DNA from: Takakia lepidozioides
Lineage: Eukaryota > Streptophyta > Takakiopsida > Takakiales > Takakiaceae
Direction: 5' to 3'
Assembly (NCBI GenBank): GCA_030704615.1
Contig: CM060732.1
Span: forward strand, 51,503,053 to 51,567,052
Length of the DNA: 64,000 nucleotides
Below, piece by piece: positions 1 through 11,119 of the stretch. A program made the translations under genes and the position numbers. Below the pieces are notes generated by a model. That model was given only the letters and a program-made list of their open reading frames with translations. It did no database searches and was not told the origin of the DNA. Positions within the stretch are counted from its first letter, which is position 1. The number at the start of each line of letters is the position of its first letter.

Positions 1-416
1 CATTGGTGCAGCCCGTGACTGCTCTTGCGGTTCAACATGCAAATCATGCTGCAGGGGTTTGTCATGGATACCACTGTACCCCTTCAACTTATTTGCATTG
101 ACTCTTCCCAGCATTTCTTTGTTAATGGTTTGTAACATGGCGGTGTTGTTATCATACATCTTTTGTATGACATAAGGTCCTTTCCACGGTGATTTAAGCT
201 TAGAAGCTTGAATCTTTCCTTTCTTCTGCAACCATAGAACCAAATCCCCCGTCTTAAAAGTCTTTAACTTGCCTTCATCAAACTGTTCCTTTCGCTTCAT
301 CTGAATTCTGGTCATATTATCAGCTGCATCAGCACGTACTTCTTCCACATGGTATAATTCATGTTTCCTGACCTTGATGGAGTCTTGCAATTCCATTCTT
401 TTTCCCCACTCCGTTC
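1..416 (-). pseudogene. Integrase C-terminal tail of element A, frameshifted
   Basis: This stretch is the reverse complement of the integrase tail that reads through at 14440-14870 in element B (it includes the KRMELQDSIKVRKHELYHVE region). It is out of frame with the main pol ORF, which stops at 417 after about two bases were lost near the LVYGMEALLP position of the intact copy. The pol 3' minisatellite and the downstream coiled-coil ORF of this copy lie outside the window. Confidence 0.8.
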
Positions 417-3400
417 TCATGGTAGGTAACAGGAATTCCACTGGAAGTAAGGCTTCCATACCAAAACTAATTGGAATGGTGTATACTTAGTGGTGACTTT
501 ATATGAAGTCCTGTATGACCACAAAGCTGTCAGCAGCTTTGTATCCCAATCCGTTCTGTTTGCATTGACTATCTTAGCCAAGATAGTACATAGTATTTTG
601 TTGGTAGCCTCTGCCTGCCCATTACCCTGTGGGTAATATGTTGTACTCTTTCTATGCACAATCATAAACTCTTTAGTCAACAACTCAATGGTCGCATTCA
701 TGAAGTGACTTCCTTGATCACTGATAAATTCTAAGGGACAGCCAAATCTTGTAAGTATGTTCTCGTACAGGAACCTTGCTGTGGACTTGGCTGTGTTGTC
801 CCTCAAAGCTTTAGCTTCCACCCACTTTGTAGTATAATCAGTGGCTGTAATTATGTACCTGTTTCGTGTATTCTTGGATGGTGGGTTAATTGGTCCAACA
901 AAGTCTAGTCCCCATTTCTGAAATGGTTCCGTAGGCATTGTAGGATGCAAGGCCATCCTTCCAGATCTCTGCAAAGGTCCTAGCCTCTGACATTCATCAC
1001 ACTTCTGACAATACTTGTGTACATCTTTGAACAAAGTAGGCCACCAGTATCCTGCGAGTAGTATCTTTCTACTGGTAGTCTCTTCTCCAAAATGACCTCC
1101 AGCCACTCCTTTATGAACTTCCGCCAAAACTTTATTCACTTCATGGTGGTACAAGCATCGTTTTAGTACTCCATCAGGTCCTAACTTATACATTCTGCTT
1201 CCTACCATAGTATAAGGTAAAGCTTTGATAGCGATTCTCTTCCTCTGCTCTTTACCATAACTAGGTGGGCACTGACCATGAACAAGGTAGTATCTGATTG
1301 GCCACTGCCAATCTAACCAGTCATCTGCACTTCCCTGCACCTCCATTGCAAAGAGACTCGCATCTGGTAATTGATCATCTATTCTTGTGGCTGGTTCTCC
1401 TGTTGACAATCGTGACAAATGATCCGCCACAAGATGCAGTCTCCCAGGCTTGTAAACAACCTCGAACTCAAACTCGTGCAAGATTATCAACCATCTTGCT
1501 ATTCTTCCGCTTATCAGAGGTTTGTTTACCAGGTATATCAGAGCCTGGTGATCCACATAGAACATAAACTTCTTGCCCAATAGGTAATGCCTGAATTTCT
1601 TCACTGCATAGATCATTGCCAATGCTTCTCTTTCCGTTGTGCTATAGTTCCTCTCAGCACTGTTCATCAACCGGCTAGCATAGTACACAGGTGAATCTAT
1701 ATTCCCTGTAACATTCTGGGCTAACACCGCTCCCAACGCTTCTCCTGATGCATCGCAGTGAACATGGAATACTACATGCCAGTGAGGGTTAATCAGCACA
1801 GGTGTAGTTGTTACTGACAGTGTAAGTTCCTCAAACGCCTGTTGACATTCAGCTGTCCAGGTAAACACTGCATCTTTCTTCAGAAGCTTGCTCAATGGTG
1901 CTGCTATTTGTGCATACCTTTTGACAAATCTTCTGTAATAACTGGTTTGCCCAAGGAATCTCCTTAAACTCTTAACATTCACTGGTGGTGGAGAGGCTTT
2001 AATGGACTCTGTCTTCCTGGGATCCACAAGGAGTCCCTTCTTACACACAATGTGTCCCAGAAGCACCCCTGAGTTCACACAGAAAGTACACTTCTCTGGA
2101 TTCAGGCCCAGACCTCTCATCCTGCATCTGGCCAGGCATAACTCCAATTTATGCAAGTGCTCATTCTTAGAGCTGTACACACTGAAATCATCCAAGAACA
2201 CCTGCATGAAATCATCCAGATACTCATGAAAAGATTCACTTATCACTCTCTGAAAGGTCGCTGGTGCATTACAAAGTCCAAAGGGCATGACTTTGTATGC
2301 ATAAGCCCCCCAGTCTGTGATGAAAGCTGTTTTCCCTTGGTCTTCTTCTGCCACTTGCACTTGATTATAACCACTGAAGCCATCCATGAATGAGTACATC
2401 TCATGGCCTGCCACAGTGTCTAATACTGCTTCTGTGAATGGCAAAGGGAAAGGATCTTTCTTCGTACAAGCATTCAGCTTCTTATAGTTCACACATACTC
2501 TTAGTTTGCCATTCTTCTTGGGAACTATAACAATGGGTGACAACCAAGTTGTATACTCTATTGGGTATATAAACTTAGCCTCAGCCAACTTCTTTATCTC
2601 TTCTCCAACCTTCTGTGCGTAGTTGGGATTCATTCTATACCTCGCCTGCTTGATTGGTACTGACCCTGGTTCCAGTTCAATCTTATGCTGACAGACTTCA
2701 GGTGGTATCCCTTTTAGATCCTCATAGCTCCAAGCAAATACATCTCTGTATTTGATGAACAAGCTTTTAGCTTCTTCGAAGAATTCCGGCTCCAAATCAG
2801 CTCCTACTTTCACCATCCTCGGTTCCTCCTTAGTTCCCACATTTACTTCTCTCACCTGCTCATCAGCTGTGATTGTCCAACCAGTCACCACTTCATCCTG
2901 TAAGCTCACAGTGGCTGGTTCTTCTAGGATTTCTATTTCTCCTTCTCTCTCTTCATAGAAATGTGATGGGTAAATGCTGGTTTCCTCTTCAGTTGGTGTT
3001 GCTGTCACTACACCACAGCAGATACCTCTCAAACAACTTAGGCTTTCCAGCCGCATCTCTGCAACCTGCTCCCACTCTGGGTGTGCAGCAAATAGGGTAG
3101 CTTCCTGCTCCTCATCCAGTCCTCCTCTCCAGTCATACTCTCTGACTCCTCGAGGTCTTCTTGTAGCAGGTAATCTACTAGATTTCTTTGTGGTAATTTG
3201 TATCTCGTGTATCCCATTATGCACGGTTAGTAACTGAGAATTCCAGTCATGGAATACCCTGGCCTGTTTCAGCCACGGACGTCCCAATAATAAGGAGTAA
3301 GCCTCCATGACTTCATCCATTTTTAATACAGTTACTGTGATCATAAAGATCATTTTCTGTATCTGTATCTTAACTCCTCTTATTAATCCCAATGGCTGCA

Positions 3401-4331
3401 CACTTCTTTGATCTGCCATTGTTACTGTAAATGGGGCTGGTTTCATGTTACTTAGACCAAGCTTCTTCCTTAATTGGTCTGTCATGATATTTACTCCAGA
3501 ACCACCATCTATCAGTACATCAGTTAGTTCTGTGCTTCCAATTCTCAATTGGATTACTGGCATAGAATCATCAAAGTCCATGACTGGTTCTCGCCCTTCC
3601 GGCTTCACATTATAACTGGTCACCTTGCTGTTCAGGTCTGTGTTTCCTGTCTCTTGGGCAATTCGATTGATTGCTTGATACAGCCTGTGCCTACAATAAG
3701 GTGCCACAGCTAATAGCTGTCCAATGGTAATTTCTGCTTTGGTCTGACATATTACTTCAGCCAAAGTCTCTTCATTACTTTGCATGTCTGCATCTTCTTT
3801 TTTCCTTTCTTCCTCACTCCCTTCTTTTTCTCCATCCGAATCAGAGGAATCTGCCACAGGAATATCAGTACTCTTTTGCATTTCCCTTATAGTATCTGCC
3901 ACTTCCTTGTGCAGTTCCTTCTCATCTTTCCAAGTCTCTTCATCTTCAGGCATATCATTGCCACTTCCAGTCTCATCTTCTTCCTCTTCTACTGGAGGTA
4001 TTAGTTTGGCTTTACTTCTTGTTACTATCATTGTACTTACTTCTGGTACAACACATGGCCTAACCATGTGAGCTGCCACCACTGGGCCCTCATTCACAGG
4101 AGCTCTCATCTCATTCTGGTGTCTTATCCAGAATGAACAGGCTGCCTTGCGATGTCCTGGCTGATTACAATAGTAACATAGCTCTTCACCATTGGGTCCT
4201 CGCCCTTGGTCTGTTCTTGGATTATTTCTATAATCCTGATTCCCGGGCTGGTAATTCCCCCTTGGATTACCCTGATAGTTGCCTCTGGAATTTCCTTGGT
4301 AATTCCCTCTTGAATTACCTCTCCCTTCCAT
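417..4331 (-). CDS. pol: Gag C-terminus, protease, RT, RNase H and integrase of element A
   Basis: One open frame of 1,304 codons encodes the core enzymes of a Ty3/gypsy element. It opens with Gly/Asn/Arg-rich gag repeats and a CCHC zinc knuckle (CYYCNQPGHRKAAC, residues 52-65), then an acidic linker, then an aspartic protease whose active site reads LIDGGSG (Asp about 275). The RT has FMDGFSGYNQV and the catalytic FLDD motif (about 735). RNase H starts near HCDASGEALG (about 870). The integrase has an HHCC zinc domain and a D,D,E core seen at GLDFVGP, ISDQGSHF and NGQAEATN. The first methionine is not a genuine start, because gag continues upstream in other frames. A frameshift cuts off the last part of the integrase. 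Gene order RT-RH-INT places it in Ty3/gypsy. By family knowledge the products would act in cytoplasmic particles, then copy and integrate the element. Confidence 0.92.
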   Translation of the reverse strand: MEGRGNSRGNYQGNSRGNYQGNPRGNYQPGNQDYRNNPRTDQGRGPNGEELCYYCNQPGHRKAACSFWIRHQNEMRAPVNEGPVVAAHMVRPCVVPEVSTMIVTRSKAKLIPPVEEEEDETGSGNDMPEDEETWKDEKELHKEVADTIREMQKSTDIPVADSSDSDGEKEGSEEERKKEDADMQSNEETLAEVICQTKAEITIGQLLAVAPYCRHRLYQAINRIAQETGNTDLNSKVTSYNVKPEGREPVMDFDDSMPVIQLRIGSTELTDVLIDGGSGVNIMTDQLRKKLGLSNMKPAPFTVTMADQRSVQPLGLIRGVKIQIQKMIFMITVTVLKMDEVMEAYSLLLGRPWLKQARVFHDWNSQLLTVHNGIHEIQITTKKSSRLPATRRPRGVREYDWRGGLDEEQEATLFAAHPEWEQVAEMRLESLSCLRGICCGVVTATPTEEETSIYPSHFYEEREGEIEILEEPATVSLQDEVVTGWTITADEQVREVNVGTKEEPRMVKVGADLEPEFFEEAKSLFIKYRDVFAWSYEDLKGIPPEVCQHKIELEPGSVPIKQARYRMNPNYAQKVGEEIKKLAEAKFIYPIEYTTWLSPIVIVPKKNGKLRVCVNYKKLNACTKKDPFPLPFTEAVLDTVAGHEMYSFMDGFSGYNQVQVAEEDQGKTAFITDWGAYAYKVMPFGLCNAPATFQRVISESFHEYLDDFMQVFLDDFSVYSSKNEHLHKLELCLARCRMRGLGLNPEKCTFCVNSGVLLGHIVCKKGLLVDPRKTESIKASPPPVNVKSLRRFLGQTSYYRRFVKRYAQIAAPLSKLLKKDAVFTWTAECQQAFEELTLSVTTTPVLINPHWHVVFHVHCDASGEALGAVLAQNVTGNIDSPVYYASRLMNSAERNYSTTEREALAMIYAVKKFRHYLLGKKFMFYVDHQALIYLVNKPLISGRIARWLIILHEFEFEVVYKPGRLHLVADHLSRLSTGEPATRIDDQLPDASLFAMEVQGSADDWLDWQWPIRYYLVHGQCPPSYGKEQRKRIAIKALPYTMVGSRMYKLGPDGVLKRCLYHHEVNKVLAEVHKGVAGGHFGEETTSRKILLAGYWWPTLFKDVHKYCQKCDECQRLGPLQRSGRMALHPTMPTEPFQKWGLDFVGPINPPSKNTRNRYIITATDYTTKWVEAKALRDNTAKSTARFLYENILTRFGCPLEFISDQGSHFMNATIELLTKEFMIVHRKSTTYYPQGNGQAEATNKILCTILAKIVNANRTDWDTKLLTALWSYRTSYKVTTKYTPFQLVLVWKPYFQWNSCYLP

Positions 4332-6053
4332 GCCATTGTTATAACCACCAGACCTACCATTCTTCTTGGCTGGGGCTGCACCTGATGCACCCTTACTTGC
4401 CTAGGTTCTCTTGCAGCTGTCCTTCTGTTGTAGTAACAATTCTCAGTAGAATGGTTATCCATTTTACAGATAGTACAGTGTTTCTCCTTCATGTGGCATT
4501 CTGTGGTGGTATGGCCTTCATTCTGGCACTTTGCACACCATACACCCTTCCTCCAATGTGTTGCAGCCTCTGTGGCATACTTCTTCAAGATTTCTTCCAA
4601 TTTTTTTTCATAGTTATCCCTCTTCAACTTCTCCTTTCTCTTACTCTTTCTTTTAGTTCTTGCTCTTCTTCTTCATCTGACTCATCCTCAGAGTCCTCAT
4701 CTTCTTTTTTCTCTCTCCTGAGCATTCCCAATTGCTCAATTCTGTTCGCAGTTTCAAATGCCTCCTCCACTGTATTATGGGGTAACATATCCACTTTCTT
4801 TTGCAACTCTGGTCTTAGTCCACTCACAAACCAAGTCTTCTGTAAACCGGCCGCTGGTACTGCAGCCAGCTTTTTCATCATCAATTCCATCTTCTCCATA
4901 TACTCTTCAACAGTTTCATGCTTCTTCTGCTTCAGCTGTTGTAAACTTCCATACACTTCATCCTCAGTTTTACTTGTCCTGAACCTATTTCGAAATGCTG
5001 TATTCAAGCCATTCCAGGTTAGGAAATGATTATCAGGAAATCTTGCATACCATTCACTTGCTTTCTTGATAAGTGAACAAGGAAACAGTCTCATCTTGGC
5101 ATCATCGCCATTCTCATTGTTCACTATACACATGTGCTCAAATTGGCTAATGTGTACATCGGGATCCCCTTTTCCTGAATATATTGGAAAGGGTGGTTTT
5201 GCCCGTGTTGGTTGTAACGCCATCTGTGGCCCTACCTTCTGCCCACTGACAGGTGCTGGCACCCTTGCTGGTGCTGGTCCTTCTGGACCTGTTGTTTTGT
5301 GGTGGATCTTCCACCAAGTGGTGGCCCTTGAGCACTCCTTGCTTCTGGCCCCACGATATTCACAGTATTCCCAGCTTCAGTTGCACTACTTCCCACACTC
5401 CCTGTCCCCCCAGAGCCAGATCCAGGCAGCCCGCCTGATCCCCCTGAGCCGACACCTTCGTTGGCCTGTGATCCAAGTGCTCCACTTGATCCAAGTCCAA
5501 CGGGTTGGGATGTCTTGGTTGTAGTCTCAACCTCAGCTGTTGGGTCTACTTCTTCATATTCTTCCTCTTCTAATTTCTTCTCTCTGTGTTCATCCTCCAA
5601 GTTCTGCCCTTGGGTTTCTTCTTCACTCATGTAACTCAACTGTAATGGTGTTGGAGAGTCTGAACTCTCCGTTGGCTCTGCCACATCCTCTTCTCCTTCT
5701 TCATCTTCTGCTTCAGAAACTGGAGTTCCTGCTTTTGGTGTTCCATGCCAACTCTTATCAAAGATTTCTGTCAAGTCTTTTATCCAAGGATGTACCTCAG
5801 ATCTTTCACCTCGTGATTGATCTTCTTCCTGTACCAATTCCCTTAATCTTTCTTGCAAAGAAACAGAAGGAGTGGCATCCAACTCTAGTTCTTCCGGTAT
5901 AGGTGATGCACTCTTTGATCTTGATGGTGTGAGAGGTCCAGATGATTCCCCTATGTCTATTCCTCTCTCCCAAAGATATGGATAATTAGCTTTCAGATAG
6001 CTTTCTCTTTTTGCTGAATATCTTTGTCGTCTAGCTTCTCTTTCATCACTCAT
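4124..6053 (-). pseudogene. gag: gag of element A, in three overlapping frames
   Basis: This is the capsid/nucleocapsid gene. It starts at 6053 with ATG (MSDEREARRQRYSAKRESY) and is read in three successive frames: 6053-5232, 5262-4624 and 4627-4124. Each switch is at a position where a sister copy stays in frame, so these are probable decay frameshifts rather than separate genes. The N-terminal third is acidic with a Gly/Ser-rich linker. The middle is the retrotransposon gag capsid-like domain (the region with SEWYARFPDNHF and the AFRNRFR segment). The C-terminal part carries two zinc knuckles, CAKCQNEGHTTTEC and CTICKMDNHSTENC. A third knuckle lies at the start of the pol frame, so three are predicted in all. 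Confidence 0.85.
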
Positions 6054-6074
6054 GTCCCATGTCTTTCATTTCTT

Positions 6075-6681
6075 TTAATGTGGCAATAACCAAAACTCTC
6101 TTCTGTAATATCTCTCGTATATGCCTGGGTTTCTTTCAAGCTTCAATGCACCCTTGGCTATACTTGAAGTCTCCGTTACCATATAACCATATGGCAAACA
6201 AGTCTGAAAAGTGTTCTTGGTGTGAGTTTGATCCACAAAATATCCTTTGGAATCCAATTCTTTACCAGTACAAGCTCTTCATGCATATGAGTATAAACAT
6301 TCACCTTTCTTTCTTCCCAGCCTTCAAACTCTACTCGTTTAATGGATAGCAATGCTATCACATAAACCAATGTTGGTAACCAACGTGCTCTTCCTCTACA
6401 GGCTACCTGATAAATCTTTATCACTCCTTCTCCAGACCCCATTCTGGATCAGCATCATGCACTCGTTTAAGAATATTTTCTTTACAACCGTCTGGCAATT
6501 CCAAGAACCTTTGAAAGAATTGTTTGGACAATCTTTCTTCCTTCGTTCCACAGGGAATTTGATTCACTTCAAATTCTTTAATGGTCCAACCACCATGATC
6601 CCACCAGATGCCTGTCACATCTGGTTGTTCATGTCCCAGGTCCCCAGTATGGTCGCCAAATGTCGCGCGGCTTTTACTCAC
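6075..6681 (-). pseudogene. Leader ORF between primer-binding site and gag, element A, broken
   Basis: An extra reading frame sits between the LTR and gag. It begins before the primer-binding site (reading SKSRATFGDHTGDL across it), continues through TGIWWDHGGWTIKEFEVNQI, and reaches a stop just upstream of the gag ATG at 6053. In this copy it is split by a frameshift near 6425. The same frame is intact in copies D and E. No known domain is recognised. Ogre/Tat-lineage Ty3/gypsy elements are known to carry an extra ORF before gag; whether this one is related cannot be judged here. Confidence 0.7.
6642..6658 (-). promoter_or_regulatory. Primer-binding site of element A
   Basis: The reverse complement reads TGGCGACCATACTGGGG and lies 2-3 nt inside the LTR border, where minus-strand reverse transcription is primed. 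The first bases TGGCGAC and the trailing CTGGGG resemble the arginine-tRNA type site known from Tat/Ogre elements. The match is by recollection and was not computed. Confidence 0.75.
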
Positions 6682-7219
6682 CCATCCCTTCGCTATTCGA
6701 GGCGGGCGGAAACTCCAAGATAGAAGAGTTGGAAATCTCTAAGTACTCAGCCCGCGCAGAACAATCAGTCATGACCTACAGCTAGTGTATCATGGGGGTG
6801 TTTCCTATTTGTTTTCCTTTTGGTATTCATGTTAGCTATCTTACCATTGATAATTAAGTATCAGTTTGCTTTATCAATCTATTGGATTCCATCAACTCAT
6901 CCATTCATTTCACAGCTTCACTCAGATCTCTCTACACAGTGTGATTGTATCGTAAATATCCGATTATGATTATAAGGTATCAGGCCGAAGCCTTGTGTCT
7001 CTAATCTGCTCTACAATATCATTACAACAGTACAAGCCTGCCTATATCAAGCTCTACTCATCATCTCTCTATCTTCACTTCCGTTCCTCATCTCTACCCT
7101 CCTACCCGATCCCCTCTCCTCTATCACCAAGAAGTCCTCCTCCAAAAATCCCCCTTCAATTCCCCGTTTCTCCCTTTATCTTCCTATCTGCGGTTCTAAC
7201 CGTTTCCCTCACTAACCAT
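6661..7219 (-). repeat. 5' LTR of element A, proximal part
   Basis: This is the inner end of the LTR (TGTCGCGCGG on the plus strand, ending in ACA on the element strand). It matches the LTRs of B in inverse orientation until CTCACTAACCA at 7218, where B begins. The remaining LTR is at 20515-21109. This split copy is longer (about 1.15 kb) than the B LTRs because its CACAGCC-type repeat array is expanded. Confidence 0.85.
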
Positions 7220-8208
7220 TGTTAGAGGACTGTCGGGGACTTAGACACTTATACGGGATTTTAGGTACCCTTAATTTTTGTCACATTTGAGACCAGCAGG
7301 AGCCTAAGGGGTGACAGCAGCGCACTGTAGAGGGGGGTTACACAGCCCGTCATAGTCGCACACACCAACCCAAAAACAGAGCAGCAACAGCCGTCACAAG
7401 ACAAAGCCTTCACATCCGTCACAACCAAAAGCCATCACAAGCCGACACAACGGCCAACACAACAGCCCGTCACACAGTCCTTACACAACCGACATACACT
7501 CCGACACAGCCGACACAGCCCGTCCACCAGCCTCCCGCAACCGCAAAACAGTCGCCACAGCCAGTCACAAGCTTGACACAGCTGTCACGATCATAGGAAC
7601 GAAGAGTAGGATAGGGAACGACTGTGGGGACAACACCTGCGAAGGGAACATGTTAGTTCACACAACGACTTTTAGTGAGGGAAACGGTTAGAACCGCAGA
7701 TAGGAAGATAAAGGGAGAAACGGGGAATTGAGGAACATCATTCGAGGAGGACTTCTTGGTGATAGAGGAGAGGGGATCGGCAGAGATGAAGAACGGAAGT
7801 GAAGATAGAGAGATGAGGAGTAGATGCTTGATATATGCAAGGCTGTAATGATATTGTAGAGGAGATTAGAGACACAATGGCTTCGGCCTGATACCTGATA
7901 AATCATAATCGGATACTTTTACGATACAATCACACTGTGTAGAGAGATCTGAGTGAAGCTGTGGAATGAATGGATGAGTTGATGGAATCCAATAGATTGA
8001 TAAAGCAAACTGATACTTAATTATCAATGGTAAGATAGTTAACATGAATACCAAAAGGGAAACAAATAGGAAACACCCCCATGATACACTAGCTGTAGGT
8101 CATGACTGATTGTTCTGCGCGGGCTGAGTACTTAGAGATTTCCAACTCTTCATCTTGGAGTTTCCGCCTCGAATAGCGAAGGGATGGGTGAGTAAAAGCC
8201 GCGCGACA
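7220..8208 (+). repeat. 5' LTR of element B
   Basis: The LTR runs from TGTTAGAGG to GCGACA and is 989 bp. It contains a degenerate array of ACAGCC/GTCACA motifs at about 7340-7585. It ends with a segment holding ATGACTGATTGTTC, the start of the leader ORF, but this LTR has lost one base in that segment relative to the 3' LTR, which closes the ORF early. Confidence 0.9.
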
Positions 8209-8795
8209 TTTGGCGACCATACTGGGGACCTGGGACATGAACAACCAGATGTGACAGGCATCTGGTGGGATCATGGTGGTTGGACCATTAAAGAATTTGA
8301 AGTGAATCAAATTCCCTGTGGAACGAAGGAAGAAAGATTGTCCAAACAATTCTTTCAAAGGTTCTTGGAATTGCCAGACGGTTGTAAAGAAAATATTCTT
8401 AAACGAGTGCATGATGCTGATCCAGAATGGGGTCTGGAGAAAGGAGTGATAAAGATTTATCAGGTAGCCTGTAGAGGAAGAGCACGTTGGTTACCAACAT
8501 TGGTTTATGTGATAGCATTGCTATCCATTAAACGAGTAGAGTTTGAAGGCTGGGAAGAAAGAAAGGTGAATGTTTATACTCATATGCATGAAGAGCTTGT
8601 ACTGGTAAAGAATTGGATTCCAAAGGATATTTTGTGGATCAAACTCACACCAAGAACAGCTTTTCCAGACTTGTTTGCCATATGGTTATATGGTAACGGA
8701 GACTTCAAGTATAGCCAAGGGTGCATTGAAGCTTGAAAGAAACCCAGGCATATACGAGAGATATTACAGAAGAGAGTTTTGGTTATTGCCACATT
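8155..8795 (+). pseudogene. Leader ORF of element B, frameshifted near its end
   Basis: The frame is open through the end of the LTR, across the primer-binding site and on through TGIWWDHGGW to about 8660. There an extra base (ACAGCTTTTCC, against one T fewer in sister copies) shifts the frame, and the last 45 codons (to REFWLLPH, stop near 8797) are read in another frame. The end lies just before the gag ATG at 8819. There is no signal peptide or membrane segment and no recognised domain. The middle has a Leu/Ile-rich stretch around PTLVYVIALLSIKRVEF. Confidence 0.7.
8211..8227 (+). promoter_or_regulatory. Primer-binding site of element B
   Basis: TGGCGACCATACTGGGG follows the LTR end by two bases. 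It is the tRNA annealing site for first-strand synthesis and is identical to the sites of the sister copies. Confidence 0.75.
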
Positions 8796-8818
8796 AAAAG
8801 AAATGAAAGACATGGGAC

Positions 8819-11119
8819 ATGAGTGATGAAAGAGAAGCTAGACGACAAAGATATTCAGCAAAAAGAGAAAGCTATCTGAAAGCTAATTATCCATATCTTT
8901 GGGAGAGAGGAATAGACATAGGGGAATCATCTGGACCTCTCACACCATCAAGATCAAAGAGTGCATCACCTATACCGGAAGAACTAGAGTTGGATGCCAC
9001 TCCTTCTGTTTCTTTGCAAGAAAGATTAAGGGAATTGGTACAGGAAGAAGATCAATCACGAGGTGAAAGATCTGAGGTACATCCTTGGATAAAAGACTTG
9101 ACAGAAATCTTTGATAAGAGTTGGCATGGAACACCAAAAGCAGGAACTCCAGTTTTGAAGCAGAAGGTGAAGAAGGAGAAGAGGATGTGGCAGAGCCAAC
9201 GGAGAGTTCAGACTCTCCAACACCATTACAGTTGAGTTACATGAGTGAAGAAGAAACCCAAGGGCAGAACTTGGAGGATGAAAACAGAGAGAAGAAATTA
9301 GAAGAGGAAGAATATGAAGAAGTAGACCCAACAGCTGAGGTTGAGACTACAACCAGGACATCCCAACCCGTTGGACCTGGATCAAGTGGAGCACTTGGAT
9401 CACAGGCCAACGAAGGTGTCGGCTCAGGGGGATCAGGCGGGCTGCCTGGATCTGGCTCTGGGGGGACAGGGAGTGTGGGAAGTAGTGCAACTGAAGCTGG
9501 GAATACTGTGAATATCGTGGGGCCAGAAGCAGGGAGTGCTCAAGGGCCACCACTTGGTGGAAGATCCACCACAAAAACAACAGGTCCAGAAGGACCAGCA
9601 CCAGCAAGGGTGCCAGCACCTGTCAGTGGGCAGAAGGTAGGGCCACAGATGGCGTTACAACCAACACGGGCAAAACCACCCTTTCCAATATATTCAGGAA
9701 AAGGGGATCCCGATGTACACATTAGCCAATTTGAGCACATGTGTATAGTGAACAATGAGAATGGCGATGATGCCAAGATGAGACTGTTTCCTTGTTCACT
9801 TATCAAGAAAGCAAGTGAATGGTATGCAAGATTTCCTGATAATCATTTCCTAACCTGGAATGGCTTGAATACAGCATTTCGAAATAGGTTCAGGACAAGT
9901 AAAACTGAGGATGAAGTGTATGGAAGTTTACAACAGCTGAAGCAGAAGAAGCATGAAACTGTTGAAGAGTATATGGAGAAGATGGAATTGATGATGAAAA
10001 AGCTGGCTGCAGTACCAGCGGCCGGTTTACAGAAGACTTGGTTTGTGAGTGGACTAAGACCAGAGTTGCAAAAGAAAGTGGATATGTTACCCCATAATAC
10101 AGTGGAGGAGGCATTTGAAACTGCGAACAGAATTGAGCAATTGGGAATGCTCAGGAGAGAGAAAAAAGAAGATGAGGACTCTGAGGATGAGTCAGATGAA
10201 GAAGAAGAGCAAGAACTAAAAAGAAAGAGTAAGAGAAAGGAGAAGTTGAAGAGGGATAACTATGAAAAAAATTGGAAGAAATCTTGAAGAAGTATGCCAC
10301 AGAGGCTGCAACACATTGGAGGAAGGGTGTATGGTGTGCAAAGTGCCAGAATGAAGGCCATACCACCACAGAATGCCACATGAAGGAGAAACACTGTACT
10401 ATCTGTAAAATGGATAACCATTCTACTGAGAATTGTTACTACAACAGAAGGACAGCTGCAAGAGAACCTAGGCAAGTAAGGGTGCATCAGGTGCAGCCCC
10501 AGCCAAGAAGAATGATCAGGTCTGGTGGTTATAACAATGGCATGGAAGGGAGAGGTAATTCAAGAGGGAATTACCAAGGAAATTCCAGAGGCAACTATCA
10601 GGGTAATCCAAGGGGAATTACCAGCCCGGGAATCAGGATTATAGAAATAATCCAAGAACAGACCAAGGGCGAGGACCCAATGGTGAAGAGCTATGTTACT
10701 ATTGTAATCAGCCAGGACATCGCAAGGCAGCCTGTTCATTCTGGATAAGACACCAGAATGAGATGAGAGCTCCTGTGAATGAGGGCCCAGTGGTGGCAGC
10801 TCACATGGTTAGGCCATGTGTTGTACCAGAAGTAAGTACAATGATAGTAACAAGAAGTAAAGCCAAACTAATACCTCCAGTAGAAGAGGAAGAAGATGAG
10901 ACTGGAAGTGGCAATGATATGCCTGAAGATGAAGAGACTTGGAAAGATGAGAAGGAACTGCACAAGGAAGTGGCAGATACTATAAGGGAAATGCAAAAGA
11001 GTACTGATATTCCTGTGGCAGATTCCTCTGATTCGGATGGAGAAAAGAAGGGAGTGAGGAAGAAAGGAAAAAAAAAGATGCAGACATGCAAAGTAATGAA
11101 GAGACTTTGGCTGAAGTAA
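8819..11119 (+). pseudogene. gag: gag of element B, with frameshifts
   Basis: The ATG at 8819 (MSDEREARRQ) opens the structural gene. Frames change near 9160, 10270, 10560-10750 and 11060. Successive pieces encode the acidic N-terminus, a Gly/Ser-rich linker, the capsid-like domain (9670-10110), a highly charged Glu/Asp region, knuckles CAKCQNEGHTTTEC and CTICKMDNHSTENC, Gly/Asn/Arg repeats, and the acidic linker that precedes protease (MRAPVNEGPVVAAHMV from 10763). The A copy reads through the last of these breaks, so they are copy-specific decay. Confidence 0.85.

Larger units (their letters stand above)
1..7219 (-). mobile_element. Ty3/gypsy LTR retrotransposon A, first part
   Basis: This is a Ty3/gypsy element read on the minus strand. 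From right to left it has a 5' LTR (from 7219 down to 6661), a primer-binding site, a leader ORF, gag, protease, RT, RNase H and integrase, and it runs off the left window edge before its 3' LTR. Its 5' LTR is interrupted at 7219/7220 by element B and resumes at 20515-21109, where it ends in CTCTAACA (TGTTAGAG on the element strand). Base for base it closely resembles element B, with only scattered differences noticed by eye. It carries several frameshifts, so it looks non-autonomous. Confidence 0.9.

Noticed and set aside
3784-5029. Ser/Phe/Leu-rich frames antisense to gag
   Set aside because: They mirror the Glu/Asp/Lys-rich coding strand of gag and recur opposite every gag copy.
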